64,000 nucleotides of DNA from Chromobacterium vaccinii (GTDB taxonomy: Bacteria; Pseudomonadota; Gammaproteobacteria; Burkholderiales; Chromobacteriaceae), in contig NZ_JZJL01000005.1 of the NCBI RefSeq assembly GCF_000971335.1, forward strand, positions 1 to 64,000, written 5' to 3'. Position 1 is the first letter of the stretch. Every line of letters begins with the position of its first letter. A program made the position numbers and the translations under genes. Below are positions 6,524 through 16,194 of the stretch, one piece after another. Under the pieces are notes generated by a model. It did no database searches. It was not told where the DNA came from and worked only from the letters and a program-made list of their open reading frames with translations.

Positions 6524-9208
6524 TCAGGAAAAATCGAGCGCTTGCTCGAAAACCTGTCTCCAGAGCTCCCGGCCCTGCGCATAAGCCACCCGCAGCGGTT
6601 CGTCGACATCCACCGCTTTCTTGTCGTTGAGGCGCGCGGCGTGCTGCAGCCGGCGATACAGCCGGTAGGCGGCGCGCGCGTCTTCGGCCAACTGCCGGTC
6701 TATCAGCCCGGCGTCGGCTGCCACCGCCAGCAGCGCGATGTTGCCGGTGTTGCCGGTGAGGGCGGGCAAGGTCTTGGCGTGGGCCAGGATCAGGTACTGG
6801 ACGATGAACTCGATGTCGATGATGCCGCCGCGGGCGTTTTTCACGTCGCCGTCGTGGGCCGGGTGCGAATCCAGCATGCGCTGGCGCATTGCCAGCACCT
6901 CGCCGCGCAGCTTGGCCGGATCGCGCTCCAGGGTGAGGATGGCGTGGCGCTCGGCTTCGAACTGCGCGCCGATGCCGGCGTCGCCGGCGACGAAGCGAGC
7001 GCGGGTCAGCGCCTGGTGCTCCCACGCCCAGGCCTGGTTTTCCTGGTATTGGCGGAAGGCGGAGATCGAGCTGACCAGCAGGCCGCTGGCGCCGTTGGGG
7101 CGCAGCCGGAGATCAATGTCGTACAGCACGCCGGCGGCGGTGGCGCTGGTCAGCCAGGTGGACAGCTTGCGCGCCAGCCGGGAATACAGGTCGGGGGCGT
7201 CGGGGTGTTCGTCGTCGTAGAGGAAAATGATGTCGAGATCCGACGCGTAGCCCAGTTCCTTGCCGCCCAGTTTGCCGTAGCCTATCACCGCGAAGCGCGG
7301 CGCTTCGCAGTGGCGCGAGGGGATGTCGCGCCAGGCGTGGCGCAGGGCGGCGTCCAGCACCAGGTCGGCCAGCCGCGACAACTCGTCCGACAGCGCCTCC
7401 AGCGTCCACATGCCGGCCAGATCCTGCGCCACCAGCCGGAAGGTCTGCGCATGCTGGAAGTGGCGCAGCGCGTCCATCTTGGCTTCGACATCGCCGTCGG
7501 CATGGGCCAACTGCGCCTCCAGCTGGGCGGAGAGCTGCGGCCACTCCGGCGCGGCGTAGAGCACGCGCGCGTCCAGCAGCTCGTCCAGCAGGATGGGGTG
7601 GCGGCTGAGGTAGGCGGACACCCAGGCGCTGGACGAGTACAGCGAGGCCAGCCGCTGCAGCGTCTGCGGGTATTCGGTCAGCAGCGCCAAATAGGAGGCG
7701 CGGCGGCTGATCGCCTCCATCAGGCCGATGATGCGCGACAACGTGTCGTCGGCGTTGGAAAAGCGCGCGGCCACCTCGATCAGCGCCGGCATCAGCGCGT
7801 CCAGCTTCTTGCGGCCGGCCAGCGGCATCTGCAGGTAGCGCTGGCTCTGGGCCAGTCCGGTGAGCTGGCGGGCGGCGGATGCGGGATCGGCGTAGCCGAG
7901 GCCGGCCAGCCGGGCTTCGGGATTCTGTTCGGCCACGTCCAGCCACAGTTCGGACAGCGGATGATCTGCGCTGTCCTCGCTCGGCAGGATGAATACCTGC
8001 TCGAAGTGGCGGCTGACCTTGCGTCTGATCTCGTCCAGCGCGGCCATGAAGGCGGGCCAGTCGGCGTGGCCCATGCTGGCGGCGATCTTTTGGCGCGTTT
8101 CCGGCGCCTCCGGCAGGGTCTGGGTCTGCTGGTCGTCGAGGTACTGCAGCCGGTGCTCCAGATTGCGCAGGAAGGCATAGGCTTCCTGCAGCTCTTCCAC
8201 CGCGGCCGGCTCCAGCAGCCGCAGCGCCGCCAGCCTGTCCAGCGTGGCGCGGGTGCCGCGCAGCTGGAGCGTGCGGTCGCGGCCGCCGCGTATCAGCTGG
8301 AACACCTGGGCGATGAACTCGGCTTCGCGGATGCCGCCGGGCCCCAGCTTGATGTTGTCCGCCATGTCGCGCCGCGCCACCTCGCGGCGGATCTGCGCGT
8401 GCAGTTCGCGCATCGCGCCGTAAGCGTTGTAGTCCAGATATTTTCGGTAGACGAAGGGACGGACCAGTTGCGCCAGTCCGTCGGCGTCGCCAGTGATGGC
8501 CTTGGCCTTGATCCAGGCGTAGCGCTCCCATTCCCGGCCCTGGGAGAGCAGGTAATTTTCCAGCGCGGCGAAACTCATCACCAGCGGACCGGAGTCGCCG
8601 TAGGGGCGCAGCCGCATGTCGACGCGGAATACCTGCCCGTCGGCGGTGGCGTCGTTGAGCAGCGCGATCAGCCGCTTGCCCACCTGGGTGAAGTACTCGT
8701 GGTTGCTGATCTTGCGGACGCCGTCGGTTTCGCCGCCTTCCGGATAGATGAAGATCAGGTCGATGTCTGAGCTGGCGTTGAGCTCGCCGCCGCCCAGCTT
8801 GCCCATGCCGACCACGATCAGCTGCTGCGGCTCGCCGCTGTCCTCGCCGATGGGCCGGCCGTATTGCGGCAGCGACGCGGCGGCGCAGGCCAGCGCCTGG
8901 CGGACGGCGAATTCGGCCAGCAGGCTGACGGTGGACACCACTTCGTCCAGCGTGGCCAGGCCTTCCAGGTCGCGGCAGATCAGCCGCGCCATCACCGCTT
9001 GCCGCAGACGGCGCAGGGCCGGCGCCAGCGCCTCGGGCGCATCCAGCGCTGGCCAGTCGGCGAATGCCTGCATATCCTCAATGGAAAAGGGATGGCGAAG
9101 GCATTGCTCCAGTCGGCTCCGCTCCTCCGGCCGCGCGGCCAGAAGACGGTGCAAATATTGGGAAAACTCGCAACTGCGGGCAATGGCAGCGCTCGTGTTT
9201 GCTGGCAT
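6524..9208 (-). CDS. glnE: Bifunctional glutamine synthetase adenylyltransferase/deadenylase
   Basis: GlnE attaches AMP to, and removes it from, glutamine synthetase in response to PII and glutamine, setting nitrogen assimilation. It contains two nucleotidyltransferase domains. The N-terminal one shows GMGKLGGGELNASSDIDLIF (about 131-150) and the C-terminal one GYGKLGGKELGYASDLDIIF (about 645-664), both with the GS...DxD metal site. Between and after them are the helical GlnD-type linkers. I chose the ATG at 9208 (MPANTSAAIARS), preceded by CCGGAGCTATT, rather than the ATG at 9238. Length then is 894 residues, slightly short of the 940 or so in enterics. The gene diverges from yhdP. Confidence 0.93.
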   Translation of the reverse strand: MPANTSAAIARSCEFSQYLHRLLAARPEERSRLEQCLRHPFSIEDMQAFADWPALDAPEALAPALRRLRQAVMARLICRDLEGLATLDEVVSTVSLLAEFAVRQALACAAASLPQYGRPIGEDSGEPQQLIVVGMGKLGGGELNASSDIDLIFIYPEGGETDGVRKISNHEYFTQVGKRLIALLNDATADGQVFRVDMRLRPYGDSGPLVMSFAALENYLLSQGREWERYAWIKAKAITGDADGLAQLVRPFVYRKYLDYNAYGAMRELHAQIRREVARRDMADNIKLGPGGIREAEFIAQVFQLIRGGRDRTLQLRGTRATLDRLAALRLLEPAAVEELQEAYAFLRNLEHRLQYLDDQQTQTLPEAPETRQKIAASMGHADWPAFMAALDEIRRKVSRHFEQVFILPSEDSADHPLSELWLDVAEQNPEARLAGLGYADPASAARQLTGLAQSQRYLQMPLAGRKKLDALMPALIEVAARFSNADDTLSRIIGLMEAISRRASYLALLTEYPQTLQRLASLYSSSAWVSAYLSRHPILLDELLDARVLYAAPEWPQLSAQLEAQLAHADGDVEAKMDALRHFQHAQTFRLVAQDLAGMWTLEALSDELSRLADLVLDAALRHAWRDIPSRHCEAPRFAVIGYGKLGGKELGYASDLDIIFLYDDEHPDAPDLYSRLARKLSTWLTSATAAGVLYDIDLRLRPNGASGLLVSSISAFRQYQENQAWAWEHQALTRARFVAGDAGIGAQFEAERHAILTLERDPAKLRGEVLAMRQRMLDSHPAHDGDVKNARGGIIDIEFIVQYLILAHAKTLPALTGNTGNIALLAVAADAGLIDRQLAEDARAAYRLYRRLQHAARLNDKKAVDVDEPLRVAYAQGRELWRQVFEQALDFS

Positions 9209-9299
9209 AATAGCTCCGGACGGCTTGGCGCGGCTCACCGCGCCGGGGGCGGCTGCGGCCGGTTTCGCGCCGTGTTTTTCCTAACGCCATTGTAACGGT

Positions 9300-12200
9300 T
9301 TGCCATTGTTGAAAAAGCCCTCGTCGCCGTTGTCCCATATCCACGTCCTGCGCGTCGTCAAGCGCAGCCTGCTGGTGCTGGCCGTGTCGCTGTTCACGGC
9401 CTGCGCGCTGGTGTCCGCCGCGTTCGCGGCTTTCACGTACTGGCTGTTGCCCAATCTGGACCAATACCGGCCCCGGCTGGAGCAAACCCTGTCCGGCGCG
9501 CTTGGACACCATGTCAGCATCGGCCGCTTGAGCGGCCATTGGCAGGACGTGGCTCCCCAGTTCGAATTGTCCGGCGTGTCCATCGCCAATCCGGTATCCG
9601 GGCAGGCGCTGACGCTGAGCCGCGTGACGGTGCAGCCGTCCTGGACCTCGCTGTGGACCTGGGAGCCGAGGCTGGCGATGCGCGTGGACGGCCCGTCGGT
9701 GGAGTTGCGGCGAGGCGCCGACGGCGTCATCTATCTGAATGGCTTCGATCTCACCAGCGGCCCGTCCAGCGACAACGCGCTGGGCAACTGGCTGCTGCGC
9801 CAGCCATCGCTGGAAATCCAGAACGCCCGGCTGAGCTGGCAGGATGAAAGGCTGGGCCTCCCGCGGCTGGACCTGCAGCGCGGCCAACTGACGCTGGACC
9901 GGCATCTGCTGGGGCACCGGCTGCAATTGTCCGGCGTGCCGGCGGCCACGCTGGGCAAGGGCTTCCAGCTGAGCGCCAGCTGGCGCGGCGACGACATCAA
10001 CGGCTGGGAGAGGTGGTCGGGTTCGGTCAAGGTGGCGCTCAACGGCGCCCGCGCCGATGTCTGGTCGCGCTATATGCGGGAGCTGGGCGTGCTGCACCGG
10101 GGCGAAGGCGACGGCACGCTGGAGATGTCGTTCTCCGATGGCAGCGTCAGCAGCCTGCTGGCCGACGTCAGCGTGCGCAATGCCGCCTACACGCCGCCCA
10201 GCGCGCGCGAGCTGGTGTTGCCTCAATTGCAGGGCAAGCTGCAGCTGGACCGGCAGTCCGGCGGCAGCTACAAGATCGTCGCCAGCGACCTGACCCTTGC
10301 CAGCGCCACCGGGCTCGCTTTCGACAAGTCCTCGATCAAGGGACAGTGGCAGCCTGGCGCGAAAGGCGGCGGCGAACTGACGCTGGACAATGTCGATGTC
10401 GGCCATCTGACGCCCCTCATCCACGCCTTGGGCGTGGACGCCAATCCGCTGTTCGCGCGCTTCTCGCCGCGCGGCGCGCTGCATGATGTGACGCTGGCCT
10501 GGCAAGGCGCGGCGGAGGCGCCTTCCAGCTTCAAGGTGAAGACCCGTTTCGAGGCGCTGGGCTGGCAACCGTTCGCCGATCTGCCGGGCGTGTCCGGCGT
10601 GTCCGGGCGCATCGAGTTCAGCGAAGCCGGCGGCCGGCTGGCGCTAGATACCGGCAAGGCCGAAGTCAATTATCCGGCGGTATTCGCCCAGGTTTTGCCT
10701 TTCGATCGTCTGTCTGCCGATGTGGAGTGGAAGCAGAAGCAAGGACGGCTGGACATCGATTTACATAAGGTGGCCTTCGCCAACGCGGATCTGAGCGGCG
10801 AGCTGAGCGGCAGCTACCGCCACGCGGGCGAAGGTTCGGGCAGCGTGGACCTGAGCGCCGGCATCGAGCAGGTCAAGGCGGTCCGGATCGCAGCCTATCT
10901 GCCCCATCACGTCGGAGAGCATACGACCCGCTGGCTGCGCCAAGGCTTGCAGGATGGCGTGGCGCGCAATCTGAAGATGAAGCTGTCTGGCGATCTGGAC
11001 AAGTTTCCCTTCGCCGGCGGCAAGGGCGGAGAGTTCCTGGTCGAAGCGGATATCGAGAAGGCCAAGCTGCTGTACCAGCAAGGCTGGCCGGCGATCGACG
11101 ATATCGACGCCAGGCTGCGTTTCCACAATGAAGGCATGCAGGTGCTGGCGCAGCGGGCGACCACGGTGGGCGTGCCTCTGCGCGAGGTGACGGCGGAGAT
11201 AGGCCAGCTGGGCGCGGATGTGCCGTGGCTGAAGATAGACGGCAAGGTGGAGGATCGGCTGGACCGCATGCTGGCCTTCACCACCAAGAGCCCGGTGGAC
11301 GGCTGGCTGGGCGGCTTTACCGGCCGCATCCGCGCCAGCGGTCAGGCGGCGCTGAGACTGAAACTGGACGTGCCCTTGGCCGGCAGCGACTCCACCCGCG
11401 TGCGCGGCGATCTGGATTTCCAGCGCAACTCTCTGAAGCTGGGCGGCTTGCCGCTGCCGGAGCTTGACGCGGCACAGGGGCGGCTGACTTTCACCGAGCG
11501 CGGCGTGGACAGCAAGGGATTGCAGCTGAAGGCTTTCGGCGGCCCGTTCCGGCTGGCGGCCCATACCGGCGCCGACAAGCGCATGCGTTTCGAGATTGCC
11601 GGCGACGCCGACAATCGAGCGGTGCTGCAGCAGTATCTGCCGTCTCTCGCGCCGCTGGCCGGCGGCCGCTCCCGTTTCGACGGGCAGTTCGTGGTCCGCG
11701 ATGGATTGGAGAGCCTGCAATTGACGTCCAGCCTGCAGGGGTTGTCGCTGGACGCGCCCAAGCCGTTCGGCAAGACGGCGGCGGCGGCGCTGCCATTGCA
11801 GCTGCAACTGAAGCCTGCGCCGGCGCGCTTCGCCGGCGCCATGCGGCTGGAGTTCCAGCTGGCTGATTTGCTGGCCGGGCGCTTGCGCTTGGGCGGGGAC
11901 GGCGAGTTGCAGGCCGGCGCGTTGGGCATAGGGCGCCAGCCCGGAGAGTTTCCCGCCAGTGGACTGGCGCTGAGGCTGCAACAGCCGCGCATCGATCTGG
12001 ACGACTGGCTGCCGTGGGCCGCCAAGCTGGACGCGGGCGGCAAGGGCGGCGCGCAGTCCGGCGCGCCGTTGACGGTGGATGTGGACACGCCGGCGCTGTC
12101 CGCCGCCGGTTTCACCTTGCACCAGGTCAGCGCCCGGGTGTCCCATCGCGGACAGGGCGGGCAATGGAGCGCGCAATTGCGCTCGCGCGAAGCGGTGGGC

Positions 12201-13151
12201 GAGGTGGATTACCTGGCCGACGGCGGCGGCCAGCTGCATGCCGACCTGAGCAGGCTGGCGTTGAATTGGCCGCTGCGCGCCGAAAGCGGGGCCGCGCCGT
12301 CGTCGCTGAAGCAGCAGTTGCCGGCGATGAAGGTGCACATAGGGGAGCTGCTGCTGCAGAACCGCAGCATCGGCCAGTTGGACATGATGGCGCGCCGCGA
12401 CGGCAGCGTGTGGCGGATGGACCCGTTGAAGCTGGTCGCGCCGGAGGGCACGCTGACCGGCAGCATGCAGGTGGACGAGCAGGGCGCGGGGCGCGTCGAC
12501 AGCCGTTTTGCTCTGGATGTGGGCAATGCCGGCAAATTGCTGGCCCGCTTTGGCCAGGGCGATGTGTTCCGCAACGGCCAGGGCCGGCTGGCGGGGCAGC
12601 TGAGCTGGCCGGGCGGCTTGAGCGATCTGGACGCCGCCCACCTGTCCGGACAGATGGAGCTGGACTTCAAGAACGGCCGCTTCGCCAAGGTGGACCCCGG
12701 CGCGGCGCGGCTCTTGGGCGCGCTGAGCCTGCAATCGCTGCCGCGGCGGATACGGCTGGATTTCACCGACGTCTTCAGCGACGGCTTCGCCTTTGATACT
12801 CTGCAGGGGAAGGCCAGCGTGCGCGACGGCGTGTTCCGTTCAGACAAGGTGGAGATGAAGAGTCCGTCCGCCGAAGTCAATATCGCCGGCAGCGTGGACC
12901 TGGCCAGCGAAACGCAGTCGCTGAAGGTGAAGGTGGTGCCGCACGTGGCTGAGAGCGTGGCGCTGGCGGCCGGCGCTGCCCTGCTCAATCCAGTGGTAGG
13001 CATCGCCACCCTGGCTGCGCAGAAGGTTTTGCAGGACCCGGTGGGCAAGATACTGTCGCTTGAATACGAGGTGAGCGGTTCGTTGAAAGATCCCCAGGTG
13101 AAGCGGGTGAATGTCGGCGATCCGGTCCAGATCAAGGGGAAAAAACCATGA
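9300..13151 (+). CDS. yhdP: YhdP-family AsmA-like envelope protein
   Basis: The 1283-residue product begins with a single membrane anchor (about residues 19-48, SLLVLAVSLFTACALVSAAFAAF) and continues as a long repeated beta-rich periplasmic body with a C-terminal AsmA-like part (SGSLKDPQVKRVNVGDPVQ), the layout of YhdP/TIGR02099 proteins. In E. coli, YhdP and relatives bridge the periplasm and are needed for phospholipid movement to the outer membrane. The start codon is TTG at 9300; no ATG or GTG fits before the membrane segment and its ribosome site is weak, so the start is the least certain part. The stop overlaps the next gene by four bases. Confidence 0.88.
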   Translation: MPLLKKPSSPLSHIHVLRVVKRSLLVLAVSLFTACALVSAAFAAFTYWLLPNLDQYRPRLEQTLSGALGHHVSIGRLSGHWQDVAPQFELSGVSIANPVSGQALTLSRVTVQPSWTSLWTWEPRLAMRVDGPSVELRRGADGVIYLNGFDLTSGPSSDNALGNWLLRQPSLEIQNARLSWQDERLGLPRLDLQRGQLTLDRHLLGHRLQLSGVPAATLGKGFQLSASWRGDDINGWERWSGSVKVALNGARADVWSRYMRELGVLHRGEGDGTLEMSFSDGSVSSLLADVSVRNAAYTPPSARELVLPQLQGKLQLDRQSGGSYKIVASDLTLASATGLAFDKSSIKGQWQPGAKGGGELTLDNVDVGHLTPLIHALGVDANPLFARFSPRGALHDVTLAWQGAAEAPSSFKVKTRFEALGWQPFADLPGVSGVSGRIEFSEAGGRLALDTGKAEVNYPAVFAQVLPFDRLSADVEWKQKQGRLDIDLHKVAFANADLSGELSGSYRHAGEGSGSVDLSAGIEQVKAVRIAAYLPHHVGEHTTRWLRQGLQDGVARNLKMKLSGDLDKFPFAGGKGGEFLVEADIEKAKLLYQQGWPAIDDIDARLRFHNEGMQVLAQRATTVGVPLREVTAEIGQLGADVPWLKIDGKVEDRLDRMLAFTTKSPVDGWLGGFTGRIRASGQAALRLKLDVPLAGSDSTRVRGDLDFQRNSLKLGGLPLPELDAAQGRLTFTERGVDSKGLQLKAFGGPFRLAAHTGADKRMRFEIAGDADNRAVLQQYLPSLAPLAGGRSRFDGQFVVRDGLESLQLTSSLQGLSLDAPKPFGKTAAAALPLQLQLKPAPARFAGAMRLEFQLADLLAGRLRLGGDGELQAGALGIGRQPGEFPASGLALRLQQPRIDLDDWLPWAAKLDAGGKGGAQSGAPLTVDVDTPALSAAGFTLHQVSARVSHRGQGGQWSAQLRSREAVGEVDYLADGGGQLHADLSRLALNWPLRAESGAAPSSLKQQLPAMKVHIGELLLQNRSIGQLDMMARRDGSVWRMDPLKLVAPEGTLTGSMQVDEQGAGRVDSRFALDVGNAGKLLARFGQGDVFRNGQGRLAGQLSWPGGLSDLDAAHLSGQMELDFKNGRFAKVDPGAARLLGALSLQSLPRRIRLDFTDVFSDGFAFDTLQGKASVRDGVFRSDKVEMKSPSAEVNIAGSVDLASETQSLKVKVVPHVAESVALAAGAALLNPVVGIATLAAQKVLQDPVGKILSLEYEVSGSLKDPQVKRVNVGDPVQIKGKKP

Positions 13152-13957
13152 AACAAAAGTTTGTCGCCGCCGCCGTGCAGATGGTGTCCGGTTGCGGTCT
13201 GGAAGCCAATCTGGCCCGCGCTGATCAATTGCTGGCCGAGGCCGCCGCGCGCGGCGCCAGCCTGGCGGTGCTGCCGGAGTATTTTTGCCTGATGGGGGAA
13301 AGGGAGACCGACAAGGTGGCCCTGCGCGAACCATTCGGCAACGGCCCCATCCAGCAGGCGCTGTCGGAAATGGCGCGCCGCCACGGTTTGTGGCTGCTGG
13401 GCGGAACGGTGCCGCTGCTTTGCGAGGAGGAGGGCAAGGTGCTCAACAGCAGCCTGCTCTACAATCCGCAGGGAGAGGTAGCGGCGCGTTACGACAAGAT
13501 CCACCTGTTCGGCTTCACCGGACAGGGCGAGAGCTACTGCGAGTCCAACACCATACGTCCGGGCGCGACGCCGACCAAGGCGGAGACGCCGCTGGCGGAC
13601 ATCGCCTTCGGCATCTGCTACGACCTGCGCTTCCCGGAGCTGTTCCGGATGCTGGCGCCGTTCGACCTGCTGATCCTGCCGGCGGCGTTCACCGCCACCA
13701 CCGGCGAAGCGCACTGGGAGCCGCTGCTGCGGGCCCGGGCGATAGAAAACCAGTGTTACCTGATCGCCTCCGCCCAGGGCGGAACGCATGAAAACGGCCG
13801 CAAGACGCATGGCCACTCGATGATCATCGACCCGTGGGGACGCATCCTCGCCGAGCTGCCGGACGGCGAGGGCGTGGTCACCGCCGAGATCGATCCCGAA
13901 TTGATACACTCGGTGCGGGGCCGCCTGCCGGCTCTGGCGCACCGGGCCATACGCTGA
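13148..13957 (+). CDS. Carbon-nitrogen hydrolase (nitrilase superfamily, Nit1-like amidase)
   Basis: The 269 residues carry the three catalytic elements of the nitrilase superfamily: Glu in AVLPEYF (about residue 43), Lys in YDKIHLFGF (about 115) and Cys in GICYDLRFPELFR (about 157). The family cleaves amide C-N bonds; close relatives of this gene position act as deaminated-glutathione or omega amidases in metabolite repair, which is my best guess. It overlaps the end of yhdP by ATGA and precedes tldD by nine bases, an order seen in other beta-proteobacteria, so the three are probably one operon. Confidence 0.88.
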   Translation: MKQKFVAAAVQMVSGCGLEANLARADQLLAEAAARGASLAVLPEYFCLMGERETDKVALREPFGNGPIQQALSEMARRHGLWLLGGTVPLLCEEEGKVLNSSLLYNPQGEVAARYDKIHLFGFTGQGESYCESNTIRPGATPTKAETPLADIAFGICYDLRFPELFRMLAPFDLLILPAAFTATTGEAHWEPLLRARAIENQCYLIASAQGGTHENGRKTHGHSMIIDPWGRILAELPDGEGVVTAEIDPELIHSVRGRLPALAHRAIR

Positions 13958-13966
13958 AAGAACGAT

Positions 13967-15409
13967 ATGCAAGACGCCTTCACCGCCGCAGACGAACTGC
14001 TGCTCAAACCCTACGGCCTGGACGAGGCCGCGCTCGAGCGCACGCTGGCGCACATGCGCCACCATGCCATCGACTACGCCGATCTTTACTTCCAGTACAC
14101 CCGCAACGAGGGCTGGCACCTGGAGGAGGGCATCGTCAAGTCCGGCAGCTTCAGCATCGACCAGGGCGTCGGCGTGCGCGCCGTCGCCGGGGACAAGACC
14201 GCCTTCGCCTATTCCGACGCCATCAACCAGGACGCGCTCACCCGCGCGGCCGAGGCCGTGCGCGCGATCGGCAACGCCGGCGGCGACGGCAGCGCCGGCG
14301 CGGTGGAAAAGCGCAAGCCGAAGTCGTTGTATCCGTCCATCGATCCCTGTCACAGCCTGGAGGCCGCCGCCAAGGTGGCGTTGCTGGAAAAGGTGGAAAA
14401 GCTGGCCAAGGCGATCGATCCGCGCGTGATCCAGGTGATGGCCGGCCTGGCGATGGAGTACGACGTGGTCTACGTCGCGCGCCATGACGGCGTGAGGGCG
14501 GCCGACGTGCGCCCGCTGGTGCGGATGTCGGTGTCGGTGATCGCCGAACAGAACGGCCGGCGCGAGCAGGGCGCCGCTGGCGGCGGCGGCCGTTTCGACC
14601 TTGCCTATTTCGACGACGCCGTGGTGGAGCGCTACGTGCGCGAGGCGGTCAAGCAGGCGCTGGTGAACCTGGATTCCCGCCCGGCGCCGGCCGGCCAGAT
14701 GACCGTGGTGTTGGGGCCGGGCTGGCCGGGCGTGCTGTTGCACGAGGCGATCGGCCACGGTTTGGAGGGCGATTTCAATCGCAAGGGCACTTCGGCGTTC
14801 TCCGGCAAGATGGGCGAACGCGTGGCCGCGCCGGGCGTGACGGTGGTGGACGACGGCGTGATGGGCGGCCGCCGCGGCGCGCTGGCCATCGACGACGAGG
14901 GCAATGCCACCCAGCGCACCGTGCTGATCGAGGACGGCATTCTCAAAGGCTATATGCAGGACGCGATGAACTCGCGGCTGATGCAGGTGGCGCCCACCGG
15001 CAATGGCCGCCGCGAGTCGTACGCCAGCATCCCGATGCCGCGGATGACCAACACCTATATGCTGGCCGGCGAGCGCGATCCGCAGGAAATCATCGCTTCG
15101 GTCAAGGATGGCCTGTACGCGGTGAATTTCGGCGGCGGCCAGGTGGACATCACCAGCGGCAAGTTCGTGTTCTCGGCATCGGAGGCCTGGCGCATCGAGA
15201 ATGGCAAGCTGACCTACCCGGTCAAGGGCGCCACGCTGATCGGCAGCGGCCCCGAGGTGTTGAACTACGTGTCGATGATAGGCAACGACCTGGCGCTGGA
15301 CCAGGGCGTGGGCGTGTGCGGCAAGGAGGGCCAGAGCGTGCCGGTAGGCGTTGGCCAGCCCACGCTGCGCATAGACGGCGGCCTGACCGTGGGCGGCACC
15401 GGCGGCTGA
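13967..15409 (+). CDS. tldD: Metalloprotease TldD
   Basis: TldD pairs with TldE (PmbA) to form a zinc protease that degrades unfolded peptides and matures peptides such as microcin B17; its partner gene is not in this window. The 480-residue length is typical. The metal-binding HEAIGHGLEGDF motif (about residues 260-271) has the HExxxH pattern of the family, and the C-terminal YTGGGSF-like region is present as NFGGGQVDITSGKFVFS. It is the last gene of the yhdP operon, followed by a strong terminator. The ATG at 13967 follows AAGAACGAT. Confidence 0.94.
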   Translation: MQDAFTAADELLLKPYGLDEAALERTLAHMRHHAIDYADLYFQYTRNEGWHLEEGIVKSGSFSIDQGVGVRAVAGDKTAFAYSDAINQDALTRAAEAVRAIGNAGGDGSAGAVEKRKPKSLYPSIDPCHSLEAAAKVALLEKVEKLAKAIDPRVIQVMAGLAMEYDVVYVARHDGVRAADVRPLVRMSVSVIAEQNGRREQGAAGGGGRFDLAYFDDAVVERYVREAVKQALVNLDSRPAPAGQMTVVLGPGWPGVLLHEAIGHGLEGDFNRKGTSAFSGKMGERVAAPGVTVVDDGVMGGRRGALAIDDEGNATQRTVLIEDGILKGYMQDAMNSRLMQVAPTGNGRRESYASIPMPRMTNTYMLAGERDPQEIIASVKDGLYAVNFGGGQVDITSGKFVFSASEAWRIENGKLTYPVKGATLIGSGPEVLNYVSMIGNDLALDQGVGVCGKEGQSVPVGVGQPTLRIDGGLTVGGTGG

Positions 15410-15422
15410 TCGTCCTTGCCAA

Positions 15423-15442
15423 GGCCGGGCATGCGCCCGGCC
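15423..15442 (+). terminator. Rho-independent terminator after tldD
   Basis: The stem GGCCGGGC / GCCCGGCC with loop ATGC is followed by TTTTT. It ends the yhdP-nitrilase-tldD transcript and separates it from the convergent HisRS-like gene. Confidence 0.93.
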
Positions 15443-15454
15443 TTTTTCACGCCG

Positions 15455-16100
15455 TCATGGCTGCATGCCTTGCGCTTCCAGCGCGAGCGCCAGCCTCTCC
15501 AGTCCAATGCCGAAACCGGCGCCCTCCCGATAGGCGCCGCCGCCTGCGAGCTGTTTCTGCGCGCCCAGCTCCGGCGCGCGCATCTCGAATCCTTCCCCGT
15601 TCAGATAGTAGCTCAGCCCGCGCTTGGCCATGCCGTCCAGCTCGTAGCGCAGACCCAGGCTGTCCAAAAAGCCGCGGCACAGCGTCAGGCTGCGCTCAAA
15701 CGCGGCGGCGGGATCAGGCCCCAGATACTCATAGCCCAGCTGGGTGAATTCCCGATAGCGGCCAGCTTGCGGCCGCTCGTAGCGATAGCAGCGCGCGGCA
15801 TAGAAAAATCCGGCCTCGCGTCTGCCGTTCAAAAACGCCCGGCTTCTTTCCTGAAACAGCGCGGTGGCTTCCGGTATCAGGCAGCAGGCACGGCCTTTGC
15901 GGTCCGGGAAAGCCCACATCTGCTCGAGTATTTCGCTGCCGCCGGCCTTGGCGACGAAAGTGTCTTGCCCCCATAAAGCGGGAAGAATGGCTTCTTCCGC
16001 GCCAGCGTCAATGAAGCCAGCTCCGGAAACGGTTTTCCAGTTGGCGAAGAATGGCGGCCTCGCGGCCGCTGACGATGCGGGTGCCTCGGATCATGGTCAT
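15455..16100 (-). pseudogene. Compact histidyl-tRNA-synthetase-like core protein, one apparent frameshift
   Basis: Read with one base skipped near 16020, the product is about 214 residues. It has HisRS class II features: RGTRIVSGREA near the start, MWAFPDRKGRA and PEATALFQ, a full motif 2 (CYRYERPQAGRYREFTQLGYEYLG spans it), an RGLSYY segment where HisRS has RGLDYY, AGGGAYREG, and motif 3 GFGIGLERLALAL. The insertion and anticodon-binding domains are absent, so it is shorter than HisRS and HisZ. The first frame, from the ATG at 16100 with AGGAAAG upstream, stops at codon 31; the rest is intact to 15455. It is preceded by a His leader and attenuator. The shift could be a sequencing error, a recent mutation or +1 frameshifting. 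Possible roles are histidine activation or HisZ-like regulation. Confidence 0.75.
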
Positions 16101-16141
16101 GATGCTTTCCTTTCAGGATTCGCGCGGAGCGCGCGGGAAAT

Positions 16142-16163
16142 AAAAAAGGCGCCTTGCGGCGCC
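16142..16163 (-). terminator. Attenuator terminator of the histidine leader
   Basis: On the minus strand, GGCGCC (16163-16158), loop GCAA and GGCGCC (16153-16148) are followed by TTTTTT (16147-16142). It lies between the leader peptide stop (16195) and the gene start (16100). A third GGCGCC inside the leader coding sequence (16239-16234) can pair with the first terminator arm, which gives the competing antiterminator that attenuation needs. Confidence 0.85.
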
Positions 16164-16194
16164 GGTCTGTGCGGTGGCTGATGGGTTGAACGGA

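Noticed and set aside
5144-8770. A very long plus-strand frame across ilvE and glnE
   Set aside because: It is an antisense shadow: glnE and ilvE on the minus strand have unmistakable catalytic motifs, and the plus-strand translation is a repetitive His/Gln/Val/Gly-rich product with no domain.
12209-14758. Long minus-strand frame across yhdP, the amidase and tldD
   Set aside because: Shadow of three real plus-strand genes with clear motifs; its own sequence shows none.
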